Part shown: piece after piece, positions 53,227 through 60,604 of the stretch
Numbering within the stretch: the stretch's first letter is position 1
Layout of the letters: each line of letters begins with the position of its first letter
DNA from: Candidatus Helarchaeota archaeon
GTDB lineage: Archaea; Asgardarchaeota; Lokiarchaeia; Helarchaeales; RDOG01
DNA length: 64,000 nt
Direction of reading: 5' to 3'
Assembly (NCBI GenBank): GCA_029838215.1
Contig: JALGVI010000012.1
Coordinates: 1-64,000, forward strand
Notes under the pieces: model-generated
Told to the model about the DNA's origin: nothing
What the model saw: the letters and a program-made list of their open reading frames with translations, nothing else
Databases searched by the model: none
Translations under genes and position numbers: made by a program

Positions 53227-54222
53227 TTATAAAGTGCGTCGCAAAGCACAAAGACAAATCGTCTTACAGAATTCAATGATTTTTTCACAATTATCTAATA
53301 TAATTTGAGATGTTGTTTCTGGAGTCTCTTCCTTATCAATCGCCATCTCTACTTTTCGTTTTTCCTCTTTCGATGGCTCGATCTTGTTCAACACGTCAAT
53401 TGCTTCTTTTGTCTTATTGAATAAGAAAGATGAAATGGAATCAGAGAGCAACTCGGACGTCAATCGAAGAATGGGCAAGGTATCACTGAGTGTTTTAGTA
53501 GGTTGGGACTTGATAAAGCTATTTGACATTCGTCCGAGAGTTTCGGCAGCTTCGTTTATCGTCACGATGAAAAATGCAAAGTCCATGGCATCTTGCGTGT
53601 TAATTTTCATCTTCATTAGGATGGAAGGCTGGATCAGACCTTTCCTAAGCTGTCGATGAACTCTCAAGTAATAACGATTTATATTATCTCTTGAGGAAAG
53701 CACGGCTTGTGCAACGGATTTATCATTATTTTCAACGGCATAAATGAAATTATTCATGAGTTCCAAGACATTCCTACTAACCATTTTAATCAATTCGTTC
53801 AGTGATGTTTCCTTCAAAGCCATGATGTCTTTGATGATAACCACGTTAGGAGTCTTGGAAAGAATCTCAAACCCGAGAAGATTAGAAACGAGATTTGATA
53901 TCTTTATGTACTTGTCTTGCGTGAATGGGGTCTTAGTTTCAATTTTTATCACGTCATTACCATCAAGAAACTTCGTTTGAATGACGTATGACAACGTTTT
54001 CATGTCTTGATATTTGTCAACATCAACCGTTGCCAGCATCTTCGATTCTGTTTCCTCCATGATGAAAGGCATGATTAGTAGAGAACCATCAGGATTTTCA
54101 AATACCTGAACTTCATTTTCTTCATTTAAACCGTGTTTTTTAGTCCAAGCCCGCGGAAGGCTCATTATTAATGTCTTTGACGATCCCCATTTGACAAGTT
54201 TTCGGGTTTCTCCGATTTTCAC
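53227..54222 (-). CDS. AbrB-PhoU-like phosphate-uptake regulator
   Basis: A 331-residue protein. The N-terminal 50 residues form an AbrB/SpoVT-type swapped-hairpin domain (GETRKLVKWGSSKTLIMSLP, ENEVQVFENPDG). The rest is helical and resembles PhoU repeats, with acidic and basic residues at heptad-like spacing (SRDNINRYYLRVHRQLRKG). This fusion is common in archaea, where it is annotated as a phosphate uptake regulator. The promoter side carries two TTTATAAAT elements. No pst genes are nearby. Confidence 0.8.
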   Translation of the reverse strand: MKIGETRKLVKWGSSKTLIMSLPRAWTKKHGLNEENEVQVFENPDGSLLIMPFIMEETESKMLATVDVDKYQDMKTLSYVIQTKFLDGNDVIKIETKTPFTQDKYIKISNLVSNLLGFEILSKTPNVVIIKDIMALKETSLNELIKMVSRNVLELMNNFIYAVENNDKSVAQAVLSSRDNINRYYLRVHRQLRKGLIQPSILMKMKINTQDAMDFAFFIVTINEAAETLGRMSNSFIKSQPTKTLSDTLPILRLTSELLSDSISSFLFNKTKEAIDVLNKIEPSKEEKRKVEMAIDKEETPETTSQIILDNCEKIIEFCKTICLCALRRTL

Positions 54223-54462
54223 GTCTCCAACCTCTCGGAACTTCGCAACATATTCGTTTATTCTTGAATTTTATTTAGTTAGTTCGTTTATAAATTATAA
54301 TAATTTTGTGACTAGTTTATAAATATACATAAAAATTATCCAAAAAAACAAGCGGAAAAAAAAACAAGCATTTTTCTTTTTCAAGTTACCGATTGTATCC
54401 GTAAAAAAAAGAGGATCCGTGTTGGATTTGGATCCGGAAAGAATAAAAGAGGGATGAATTTA
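54223..54462 (-). promoter_or_regulatory. PhoU-like gene upstream region with repeated TATA boxes
   Basis: ATTTATAAAC-like elements occur twice on the minus strand, near 54286-54295 and 54317-54326, about 31 bases apart. Either could be the TATA box of the PhoU-like gene. A GGATCC pair around 54413-54436 can form a 6-bp hairpin. Nothing coding is apparent. Confidence 0.35.
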
Positions 54463-54630
54463 TTAAGAGTAACCGAAAATCTCGGTAAGCAAGCTTGATA
54501 ATTTCTGATTTAATCCATATACGGAATTTGAATCAATGATGATTTCATCATGATTAGTCTCGTTTGATAGCTCGAGCCGAGCAAAATATCCTGCTCCATC
54601 GCTCCACTTTTTAATCCGCACGTTAAACAT
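54463..54630 (-). CDS. Possible 55-residue small protein
   Basis: A short ORF from the ATG at 54630 (GGAG 11 bases upstream) encodes MFNVRIKKWSDGAGYFARLE and ends IFGYS at 54463. The balance of hydrophobic and charged residues looks coding, with an aromatic-rich first half and acidic middle. It sits in an otherwise gene-free region before S19e, in the opposite direction. No family recognised. Confidence 0.35.
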   Translation of the reverse strand: MFNVRIKKWSDGAGYFARLELSNETNHDEIIIDSNSVYGLNQKLSSLLTEIFGYS

Positions 54631-54684
54631 TTAGCTCAATTCTCCAATTTTTATGATCGACATCTTGCGATAATTTATCTCTCT

Positions 54685-54939
54685 TTAATTTTTAAGAGAG
54701 TTGAGGAGATCAAGAAATTCATGAAAAATTTCGTAATCCAATTTTCCAGTTTCCGACTTATTTTTATTAGAATTCAATAAAATTTGAAGTAATATCGGAG
54801 CACTATTGAATGAATTTGTAGGAACGATTAGAAAGAGTTCCGAGCTTTAAAAAAATGGCGACGACACGATTCTATTGGTCTTGAGTTTGATTAGAATTAT
54901 CGGTTCATTACGTGAGAAAAATTTTTTAACCCTTTTCAT
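54685..54939 (-). pseudogene. Open frame with one internal stop, possible pseudogene
   Basis: From the ATG at 54939 the frame reads MKRVKKFFSRNEPIILIKLK and stays open except for a single TAA at codon 31. It then continues for 53 codons to a stop at 54685 (ending FLDLLNSLKN). The gene at 54463-54630 follows 54 bases later in the same direction. This could be a nonsense-interrupted small gene or a chance open frame. I would not claim expression. Confidence 0.25.
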
Positions 54940-54940
54940 T

Positions 54941-54951
54941 TTTTATAGATA
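54941..54951 (+). promoter_or_regulatory. S19e promoter TATA box
   Basis: TTTTATAGATA lies about 45 bases before the S19e start codon. It fits an archaeal TATA box with transcription beginning near 54970. Confidence 0.4.
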
Positions 54952-54993
54952 AAGTGAATTTTTGTCAAAACACGGAAATGATTGTTGATATTC

Positions 54994-55449
54994 ATGACGA
55001 CTGTCTACGATATTCCTGCTGATGCTTTTATTGAAGCCATGGCTAAAGAATTAAAAGAGAAACATGAGGCAGTTAAGCCTCCAGAATGGTCTGAGTATGT
55101 TAAAACGGGAGTTTCAAAAGAAAACATACCTGAGAATCCTGATTGGTGGTATGTTAGAGGAGCTTCCATCCTGCGTAAGATTTACATTAGACCAAATGTT
55201 GGCGTGCAGCATTTGCGGAATGCTTACGGAAGCCGGTATCGCCGCAATAAGATGCCCGCCCATTTTAGAAAGGGAGCCGGAAAGATCATTCGGAAGCTCC
55301 TGATTCAAATGGAAGAAGCTGGTCTTGTAGAAAAGTCAGAAGGTAAGGGTCGCAGAATTTCCCGCAATGGGAGATCTGTAATGGACAGGGTGGCACATTC
55401 CGTGAAAAAATCTCTCGAAAAAGAAATTCCCGCTCTTCAAAAATATTAA
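54994..55449 (+). CDS. rps19e: Ribosomal protein S19e
   Basis: A 151-residue small-subunit protein, from the ATG at 54994; the TTG codons 12 and 9 bases upstream are unlikely starts. It begins MTTVYDIPADAFIEAMAKEL and has KPPEWSEYVKTGVSKE, WWYVRGASILRKIYIRPNVG and GAGKIIRKLLIQMEEAGLVE, all standard for S19e. S19e is shared by archaea and eukaryotes and absent from bacteria. PDCD5 and L39e follow, a conserved archaeal order. Confidence 0.97.
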   Translation: MTTVYDIPADAFIEAMAKELKEKHEAVKPPEWSEYVKTGVSKENIPENPDWWYVRGASILRKIYIRPNVGVQHLRNAYGSRYRRNKMPAHFRKGAGKIIRKLLIQMEEAGLVEKSEGKGRRISRNGRSVMDRVAHSVKKSLEKEIPALQKY

Positions 55450-55464
55450 TGGAGTGTAATTTCA

Positions 55465-55809
55465 ATGTCAGATGAAGAATTGGAAGAGATTCGACGAAGA
55501 AAAATGGCACAGCTCCAAGCTGAGGCTCAACAGCGAGCCGCGGTACAAGAGCAACATGAAAAAATAGAAGCCCAGAAGACGGCTCTTCTTCGAACGATCT
55601 TGACACCTGAAGCTCGCACCAGATTGAATAGCATTAAAATGGTCAAGCCCCAATTCGCAGAAGGCATTGAATTGCAGTTGATCCAACTTGCACAATCTGG
55701 TCAATTATCTCGAATGGGCATTTCAATTCCCATAACGGACGAGCACCTGAAAATGATATTATCAAGAGCTCAGGGGAAAAAACGGGACATGAAGATTCAG
55801 CGAATATAG
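55465..55809 (+). CDS. PDCD5-family DNA-binding protein
   Basis: A 114-residue basic helical protein. It opens with DEELEEIRRRKMAQLQAEAQ, the family N-terminus. The core has LTPEARTRLNSIKMVKPQFA and EGIELQLIQLAQSGQLSRMG, and the basic C-terminal tail ends in ILSRAQGKKRDMKI. The family (TFAR19/PDCD5) folds as a helix bundle; archaeal members bind DNA or nascent-chain partners weakly. It follows S19e by 15 bases and precedes L39e by 9. Confidence 0.93.
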   Translation: MSDEELEEIRRRKMAQLQAEAQQRAAVQEQHEKIEAQKTALLRTILTPEARTRLNSIKMVKPQFAEGIELQLIQLAQSGQLSRMGISIPITDEHLKMILSRAQGKKRDMKIQRI

Positions 55810-55818
55810 GTGAAAGAT

Positions 55819-55968
55819 ATGGTAAAAAGCTTGCCAAAAAAGATACGACTTGGAAAACGTAACAAGGAAAATAATAGCGTGCCTGCGTGGATCATCGTGC
55901 GCACGAAAGGAAAAGTCCGAACGCATCCGAAGAAGCGACGTTGGCGGGCAAGTAGGTTAAAAGTATAA
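55819..55968 (+). CDS. rpl39e: Ribosomal protein L39e
   Basis: This 49-residue gene begins MVKSLPKKIRLGKRNKENNS and continues VPAWIIVRTKGKVRTHPKKR, ending WRASRLKV. It is one of the smallest archaeal/eukaryotic ribosomal proteins and lines the peptide exit tunnel. GGTGAAAGAT sits directly before the ATG. It is too short to stand out by length but is unmistakable by sequence. Confidence 0.95.
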   Translation: MVKSLPKKIRLGKRNKENNSVPAWIIVRTKGKVRTHPKKRRWRASRLKV

Positions 55969-55973
55969 AAACA

Positions 55974-57443
55974 TCATGTTTTTTTAGGTTTTTTATGTTT
56001 TATAGGTTGGACGTGGTCGTGCTTCATCAATTTTGTTAAATTTTTTCCTAAATCCATGAGTGCACTGCTCAATCCTTCCTCGTAATCCTTGATATCATCG
56101 AGCTTTGAACCGAAATCAGTCAATTCTCGCGTTATACTGGAGTTATAGCCCTTCAAATCGGCGATCTCGCTCTTTATTTCCAATTTAAGATTTTCAAAAT
56201 CGTCTTGTAAAGTCTTCACGGCAACCAGAACATCATTAAAACCATCAATGATCAATTGCAAGTCATCCGTGGTGAGGGATCCTTTACTCACGGCAGGCAA
56301 AACGGGAAGTTGAAATTTCGAGCCTTTTGCTTTGGGATCACCAGACTTGGCACCGACTTTTGCCATACTGGTTCTTCCCATAACAGCATTGATAAAATCA
56401 ATGGTTTGAATCCACCGATGATCCTTGTGCTTTTCAATTGCCCATTCGATCATGCTCATGAATAGCTTCTCGTGATAGAACCATTTCAGGACTTTGTTCC
56501 TGAACATTTCCCACGACCCAATGCAGATCACTTTTCCCAATCCGACTTCTGCAACAGCCATCACGCAGGCATTGGTTGGATCAGCGATGGCATCAGCCCA
56601 AGCAACAGGCCTTGCATTTCCAGCAATTTCCAAACTGCAAGCAGAACGCAAGCAGACTTCTTTCACGCCTTTCACGGCAGGATGATCAGCAAACTTGGAT
56701 ATCATTGGCAGGGTAGGAATTCCATTATTATTTACTTCATCAGTCACCTGATTGTTTTGGAACGTTATGCCAAATTCACGTGAAAGCGCATTTAGATTGG
56801 TACCCCTACCATGATCCCCGCCAGCGTTACTTAATAAAATAAGACTTCCACCATTCTTCACGTAACGAACGAGATTCTTGATTTCTACGGGATTAAATTT
56901 TGAATGATCAGGACAGGCAAATATCACGACATCATAGCGAACCAATCGTGGTTGAACCATTACATCATTAAACTCGAAGCATTTGAATGCGTAGTCTTGA
57001 AGAAGCCTTGTCAAATCTTGGAATGAGTCTTGGAGTTTTCCCCGTTCATTCAAATTTCTATCAAATGCGATATAGGCTCTCCAAAGATGTTTTTTCCGGG
57101 GACGACTTTCTGACCTGTCTTTCGGGCTAGTAGTACTGCTGGACTCGAGTAACTCGCCTTTTTCCGTTGAATCTTCCTTCGGCGAAACGATTTCTTCAGA
57201 TTCATTTGATTCATTTGATTTAATCTCTTTTTCAGGTTCAGGTGTTGCATCTTGAATAGCAAGCTGGTCAAAACTGAAACCATCATGTGATGTCTCTGTC
57301 GAAACCGTGTTACCAACGGACTCTTTTGCGGCTTCCAATTCTTTTTCAAGTTCTAACTTAAGATCTGTGGGTTCTTCAACAGGAAGTAAAAGATTTTCAT
57401 CCGTGCTTTCTTCTTTTTTTGCTTTCTTTTTCGGTGGTGTCAA
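55974..57443 (-). CDS. GIFT-domain protein resembling eukaryotic IFT52
   Basis: A 489-residue protein. The first 120 residues are acidic and low-complexity (Glu, Ser, Lys). The core (about 125-350) has YDVVIFACPDHSKFNPVEIK, NGGSLILLSNAGGDHGRGTN, LNALSREFGITFQNNQVTDE and GLGKVICIGSWEMFRNKVLK. It matches the order and wording of the GIFT domain at the N-terminus of IFT52 and GldG-like proteins. The C-terminal 90 residues form a coiled coil. In eukaryotes IFT52 is a core of intraflagellar transport complex B. The archaeal role is unknown; its position between L39e and L31e genes is unexpected. Assignment is by sequence pattern. Confidence 0.65.
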   Translation of the reverse strand: MTPPKKKAKKEESTDENLLLPVEEPTDLKLELEKELEAAKESVGNTVSTETSHDGFSFDQLAIQDATPEPEKEIKSNESNESEEIVSPKEDSTEKGELLESSSTTSPKDRSESRPRKKHLWRAYIAFDRNLNERGKLQDSFQDLTRLLQDYAFKCFEFNDVMVQPRLVRYDVVIFACPDHSKFNPVEIKNLVRYVKNGGSLILLSNAGGDHGRGTNLNALSREFGITFQNNQVTDEVNNNGIPTLPMISKFADHPAVKGVKEVCLRSACSLEIAGNARPVAWADAIADPTNACVMAVAEVGLGKVICIGSWEMFRNKVLKWFYHEKLFMSMIEWAIEKHKDHRWIQTIDFINAVMGRTSMAKVGAKSGDPKAKGSKFQLPVLPAVSKGSLTTDDLQLIIDGFNDVLVAVKTLQDDFENLKLEIKSEIADLKGYNSSITRELTDFGSKLDDIKDYEEGLSSALMDLGKNLTKLMKHDHVQPIKHKKPKKT

Positions 57444-57701
57444 GGATATTTTCTCCTTCCAGTTTGCAAGTTTTGAGATCTTCTTGCCTTATTTTCCATT
57501 TATTATTAAAATACACTGCGGCGTGAAAGTCTTTAAAAAATTCTAAATTGCTGGTTTTTATATGAAATGAATTTATTTTAATTTCCTACTAAAGTTTTGC
57601 CGTTCAAATGAACAATTTTAATAAGCTTAATTGAATTTTATAAATACAATTTCATTAATGATTTGGGAATTGACGGAAGTCAATTTTTTGAGGTTTCCAC
57701 G

Positions 57702-58202
57702 GTGAGTACAAAAAAACCGAAAAAGGCAAAAAAAGCAAAAAAAGCGGAGGAAAAGCCAAAAGTCAAGGAAGAAACACCCGAAGCCATCGAGGATGATGAG
57801 GATGAACTCATTACTGATGAGTCTCTTGAAGAATTGCCTGAAGATGAATCTCTCGAAGATTTAATTCAGCTCGAAGAGAAAAAGGGTGAAGAGCCTGAGC
57901 TTGAAGAATTATTAAAAAAGAAGGCTGAAAGGCGGGAAGCGGAACCAATCATTGAAGAACGGCTTTATACGGTTCCACTGGGTCGAACACGGAATGTGCC
58001 TCATTATAAACGGTCAAAAAAAGCCGTGACCATATTACGAGAATTCCTAATGCGCCATTTAAAACCCGAAGAACTCGTCATCGCACCAGAACTTAACGAA
58101 TACATCTGGTCCAGAGGCGTGAAAAATCCACCACGTAAAGTAAAAATTCGGACCACGAAAACGGCAGAAGGTCTCGTTACGGCATATCTCATTAAAAGTT
58201 GA
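57702..58202 (+). CDS. rpl31e: Ribosomal protein L31e with long charged N-terminal extension
   Basis: The L31e core (about 85 residues) is at the C-terminus: ERLYTVPLGRTRNVPHYKRS, KKAVTILREFLMRHLKPEEL and NEYIWSRGVKNPPRKVKIRT. Ahead of it lies about 80 residues of alternating Lys-rich and Glu/Asp-rich sequence (KKPKKAKKAKKAEEKPKV, then LEELPEDESLEDLIQLEE). The start is taken at GTG 57702, with GAGG just upstream; the frame extends 13 codons further to TTG. Normal L31e lacks such a tail. L31e sits near the tunnel exit, so the tail may extend over the ribosome surface. Confidence 0.93.
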   Translation: MSTKKPKKAKKAKKAEEKPKVKEETPEAIEDDEDELITDESLEELPEDESLEDLIQLEEKKGEEPELEELLKKKAERREAEPIIEERLYTVPLGRTRNVPHYKRSKKAVTILREFLMRHLKPEELVIAPELNEYIWSRGVKNPPRKVKIRTTKTAEGLVTAYLIKS

Positions 58203-58257
58203 TTTCATTCTATATTCTAATTTCTATTCTTTCATTCATGTCAAAACGTGAAAAATC

Positions 58258-59010
58258 ATGTTTAGTGCACGTCCTAAAAAAGTTATCACGCTTTTAAAAG
58301 ATCCACTCATTTTATACATTCCGGAAAATACCATGCTTGATAGTAACGTGTACCTAATCGGTCAACAGGGAAATCTCTTGATGATCGATTCTGGTAACGG
58401 ATTGAGTTACAAAAATATTGTCAAGGCCTTGGATAATGCAGGATATCCTGTAAAAGACAATTTAAAAGCAATCTGTCAAACACACCAACACGTAGATCAC
58501 ATATTAGGGCTATATAAGTTTAAGAAAGATTTTCCAGAAATTCAAGTATTTGCATCTGAAACGGAAGCCATGGTGATTGAGAGCGGGAAACGAGATCTCA
58601 TCGTTCCTGATATGGGATTCGGAATGTCAAGCATGATTTTTAACATGATGAAATCCATCGGACTTGAAATTTTTCCCATCAAGGTGGACCAAAAATTCAA
58701 GGATGGAGATATTTTTACGTGGGAACCATTCAAATTTGAAGTTTTAATCACTCCCGGACACACACCCGGTGGTTTATGTCTTTATGATAAGGAACACAAG
58801 GTCTTATTCTCAGGAGATACCGTATTTCCGGGAGGATCAATGGGACGAGTCGATTTCCCTGGTGGAAGTTCAAGACTAATGCGGGATTCATTAAATAGAT
58901 TGGCAAATCTTGACGTGGAGATTCTATGCGCTGGACACATGCCTCCCGTTGAAAAGAACGCACGAGACCAAATTAAAATGTCTGCAGGCATGTCGCAATA
59001 CATGTTATAG
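58258..59010 (+). CDS. Metallo-beta-lactamase-fold hydrolase
   Basis: A 250-residue protein. The metal-ligand motif is QTHQHVDHILG near residue 80 (HxHxDH). Further ligands are in LITPGHTPGGLC near 165, VLFSGDTVFPGG near 185 and ILCAGHMPPV near 225. It resembles glyoxalase II-like or persulfide-type hydrolases of the family. The start ATG has GTGA upstream. It could hydrolyse a thioester, lactone or phosphodiester; substrate is not decided. Neighbours are L31e and the ubiquitin-like gene. Confidence 0.9.
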   Translation: MFSARPKKVITLLKDPLILYIPENTMLDSNVYLIGQQGNLLMIDSGNGLSYKNIVKALDNAGYPVKDNLKAICQTHQHVDHILGLYKFKKDFPEIQVFASETEAMVIESGKRDLIVPDMGFGMSSMIFNMMKSIGLEIFPIKVDQKFKDGDIFTWEPFKFEVLITPGHTPGGLCLYDKEHKVLFSGDTVFPGGSMGRVDFPGGSSRLMRDSLNRLANLDVEILCAGHMPPVEKNARDQIKMSAGMSQYML

Positions 59011-59090
59011 AAATGAAAGAAAAAATCGAAGTTATTTTCAAATAAAAAATAGAATTCTTTGACACCATCAAATGGTGTCATGTGGAACGT

Positions 59091-59342
59091 TTATCCGCCT
59101 GCCTGTGTTGCCATTACTGTTATGACATCTTTTTTTGGAAACACGCCAAGACTTGCAAAACGAACGTTATCTGGAAGAACTTTTCCTTTATGAATGAATT
59201 GAATTGTCAAGATCGGATTTAATTTATATGCTTTCCGCACGAGCTTCTTGGCTTCAGCTACATTTTGATTTACGTCAATGTCTACAGTTTTGACGGCTTG
59301 ATCAGGAGGCACTCCTGTGAGCCTAAATCGGTACTCAACCAT
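59091..59342 (-). CDS. Ubiquitin-like protein ending in Gly-Gly
   Basis: An 83-residue protein counted from the ATG at 59342 (GTGAT 4 bases upstream). It has the ubiquitin pattern: a first hairpin (MVEYRFRLTGVPPDQAV), a helix with NVAEAKKLVRKAYKLNPILT, then IQFIHKGKVLPDNVRFASLG in place of the [20 protein letters not shown] part, and a last strand ending ATQAGG. The free Gly-Gly C-terminus is the form needed for E1 activation, with no tail to remove. No E1, E2 or deubiquitinase gene is in this window. It may act as a protein modifier or in sulfur transfer, as for SAMP and Urm1. Ubiquitin-like length and composition fit well. Confidence 0.8.
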   Translation of the reverse strand: MVEYRFRLTGVPPDQAVKTVDIDVNQNVAEAKKLVRKAYKLNPILTIQFIHKGKVLPDNVRFASLGVFPKKDVITVMATQAGG

Positions 59343-59714
59343 GATAATCACTTCAGAACATGTTTTTTCTTAAGAAGTCCTATATTATTCTATTCGAAAA
59401 TCCAATTTAAACAATTTGTCAAAAAGTTGTTTATATTCTTTTTTGCGTGTCGAAGTTGTTTTTTAAGGATTGGCAAGCAAGGACAAATTACCATGAATAT
59501 TTTTCATTTAAGACCGAATATCAAGCTTTAACTTGATGATATTTTCATGTATTCTTCAAATGAGCCGACATGTATTTAAAAAAATTCTTAGGATGGTGAA
59601 TTTTAACATGAAATCCCGTGGTTGAAAAAGATCTCACGTTTCTTTGAAGTTTAATTTATATTTGATGATGTCCAATATATTAGTGAATTAACGGCTTTTC
59701 GGAGTCCACCGATC
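59343..59714. promoter_or_regulatory. Divergent intergenic region between ubiquitin-like gene and next gene
   Basis: The 372-base gap serves two opposite promoters. For the minus-strand ubiquitin-like gene a TTTAAATT element near 59404-59412 is well placed. For the plus-strand gene, TTTATAT at 59655-59661 lies about 55 bases before its ATG. No coding frame or RNA gene was found in between. Confidence 0.35.
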
Positions 59715-60596
59715 ATGTCAGTAACAGTGTTAAATTTTAACCAGATATTGGATGACTGGGACGTGTTTGAGTCCATATTGCTCGAATTAAATGACTTTGA
59801 TTCGGTAATTGAAGTAAAGCAAATCTCTCATCCAGAGGATTTTCTAAGCATCGAGCGAATAAATGATAATGGATACAAGTTGACAACGAGTTTCACGATT
59901 CTGATTCTTAGTGAATACCAGTCTTTGATTCAAAATGCACGGCTGGCACTTTTACATGAATTGGGATTTGTTTTGGATGATGATGTTAAATTTTCTCAGG
60001 AAAGCAAGGCAATTTGGTTGAAATGTCAAAAAATCGTAAAAACACCTGAAGAAGCAATTTCGACCTTGCAGGATTTGGGAAAAAGACTCAGGTCCTTTCG
60101 CGTGATGGTTGAATTCAAGGAAGGTGCCACGTACTTTTACTCTGATGGCATGCTTCGTGAAATGTTTCCGGGTCTGGAGATGGGTAAACATCCACAGAAT
60201 CACTTGGTGAAATCCATCGTGGATACTCTTATCGAATCATATATCAAAGATTTTCGTCAAGGCGTTCCGGAGTTCGATTGTGGAAAGAGAGTAGCAGCAC
60301 GACTTGTTGAGGACTTGGAAAAACACGAAAAGATGAAATCAGCCAAGGAGCGCATCTCTTGGTATCCAGAAAAACTCTACCGCATGTTGCGAGAGGACAA
60401 GAAACTAAAGAAATATGAACGGATCTCAAACGAATTATATGAATTCATTTCCATTGTGCCTTACACGGGTCCTGGAAAGAGAAAAGAGGGTGCAACGTGT
60501 GGCATGGCATATCAAATCAAGAAAGAAAATAAGTACATAATGACAAAATTAAAAGAAAGTGGAATAAACCTCCGGATTATTTTTCCAGGAGGATGA
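59715..60596 (+). CDS. Unknown helical protein, 293 residues
   Basis: The N-terminal 100 residues are acidic with LDDWDVFESILLELNDFDSV. The middle has a helix-rich section containing FYSDGMLREMFPGLEMGKHP. The C-terminal part is basic and includes CGKRVAARLVEDLEKHEKMK and ISIVPYTGPGKRKEGATCGM. No family recognised. It is transcribed divergently from the ubiquitin-like gene and converges with the TrmB-like gene with 8 bases between stops. Confidence 0.6.
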   Translation: MSVTVLNFNQILDDWDVFESILLELNDFDSVIEVKQISHPEDFLSIERINDNGYKLTTSFTILILSEYQSLIQNARLALLHELGFVLDDDVKFSQESKAIWLKCQKIVKTPEEAISTLQDLGKRLRSFRVMVEFKEGATYFYSDGMLREMFPGLEMGKHPQNHLVKSIVDTLIESYIKDFRQGVPEFDCGKRVAARLVEDLEKHEKMKSAKERISWYPEKLYRMLREDKKLKKYERISNELYEFISIVPYTGPGKRKEGATCGMAYQIKKENKYIMTKLKESGINLRIIFPGG

Positions 60597-60604
60597 AACA
60601 GCTG

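Noticed and set aside
53204-53288. An upstream extension of the small membrane protein into the PhoU-like gene.
   Set aside because: It would overlap the PhoU-like coding region by 62 bases with no start signal; the ATG at 53204 is a better start.
59520-59690. TTGATGA sequences suggesting a C/D-box guide RNA.
   Set aside because: No matching D box (CTGA) at suitable spacing and no paired ends were found.
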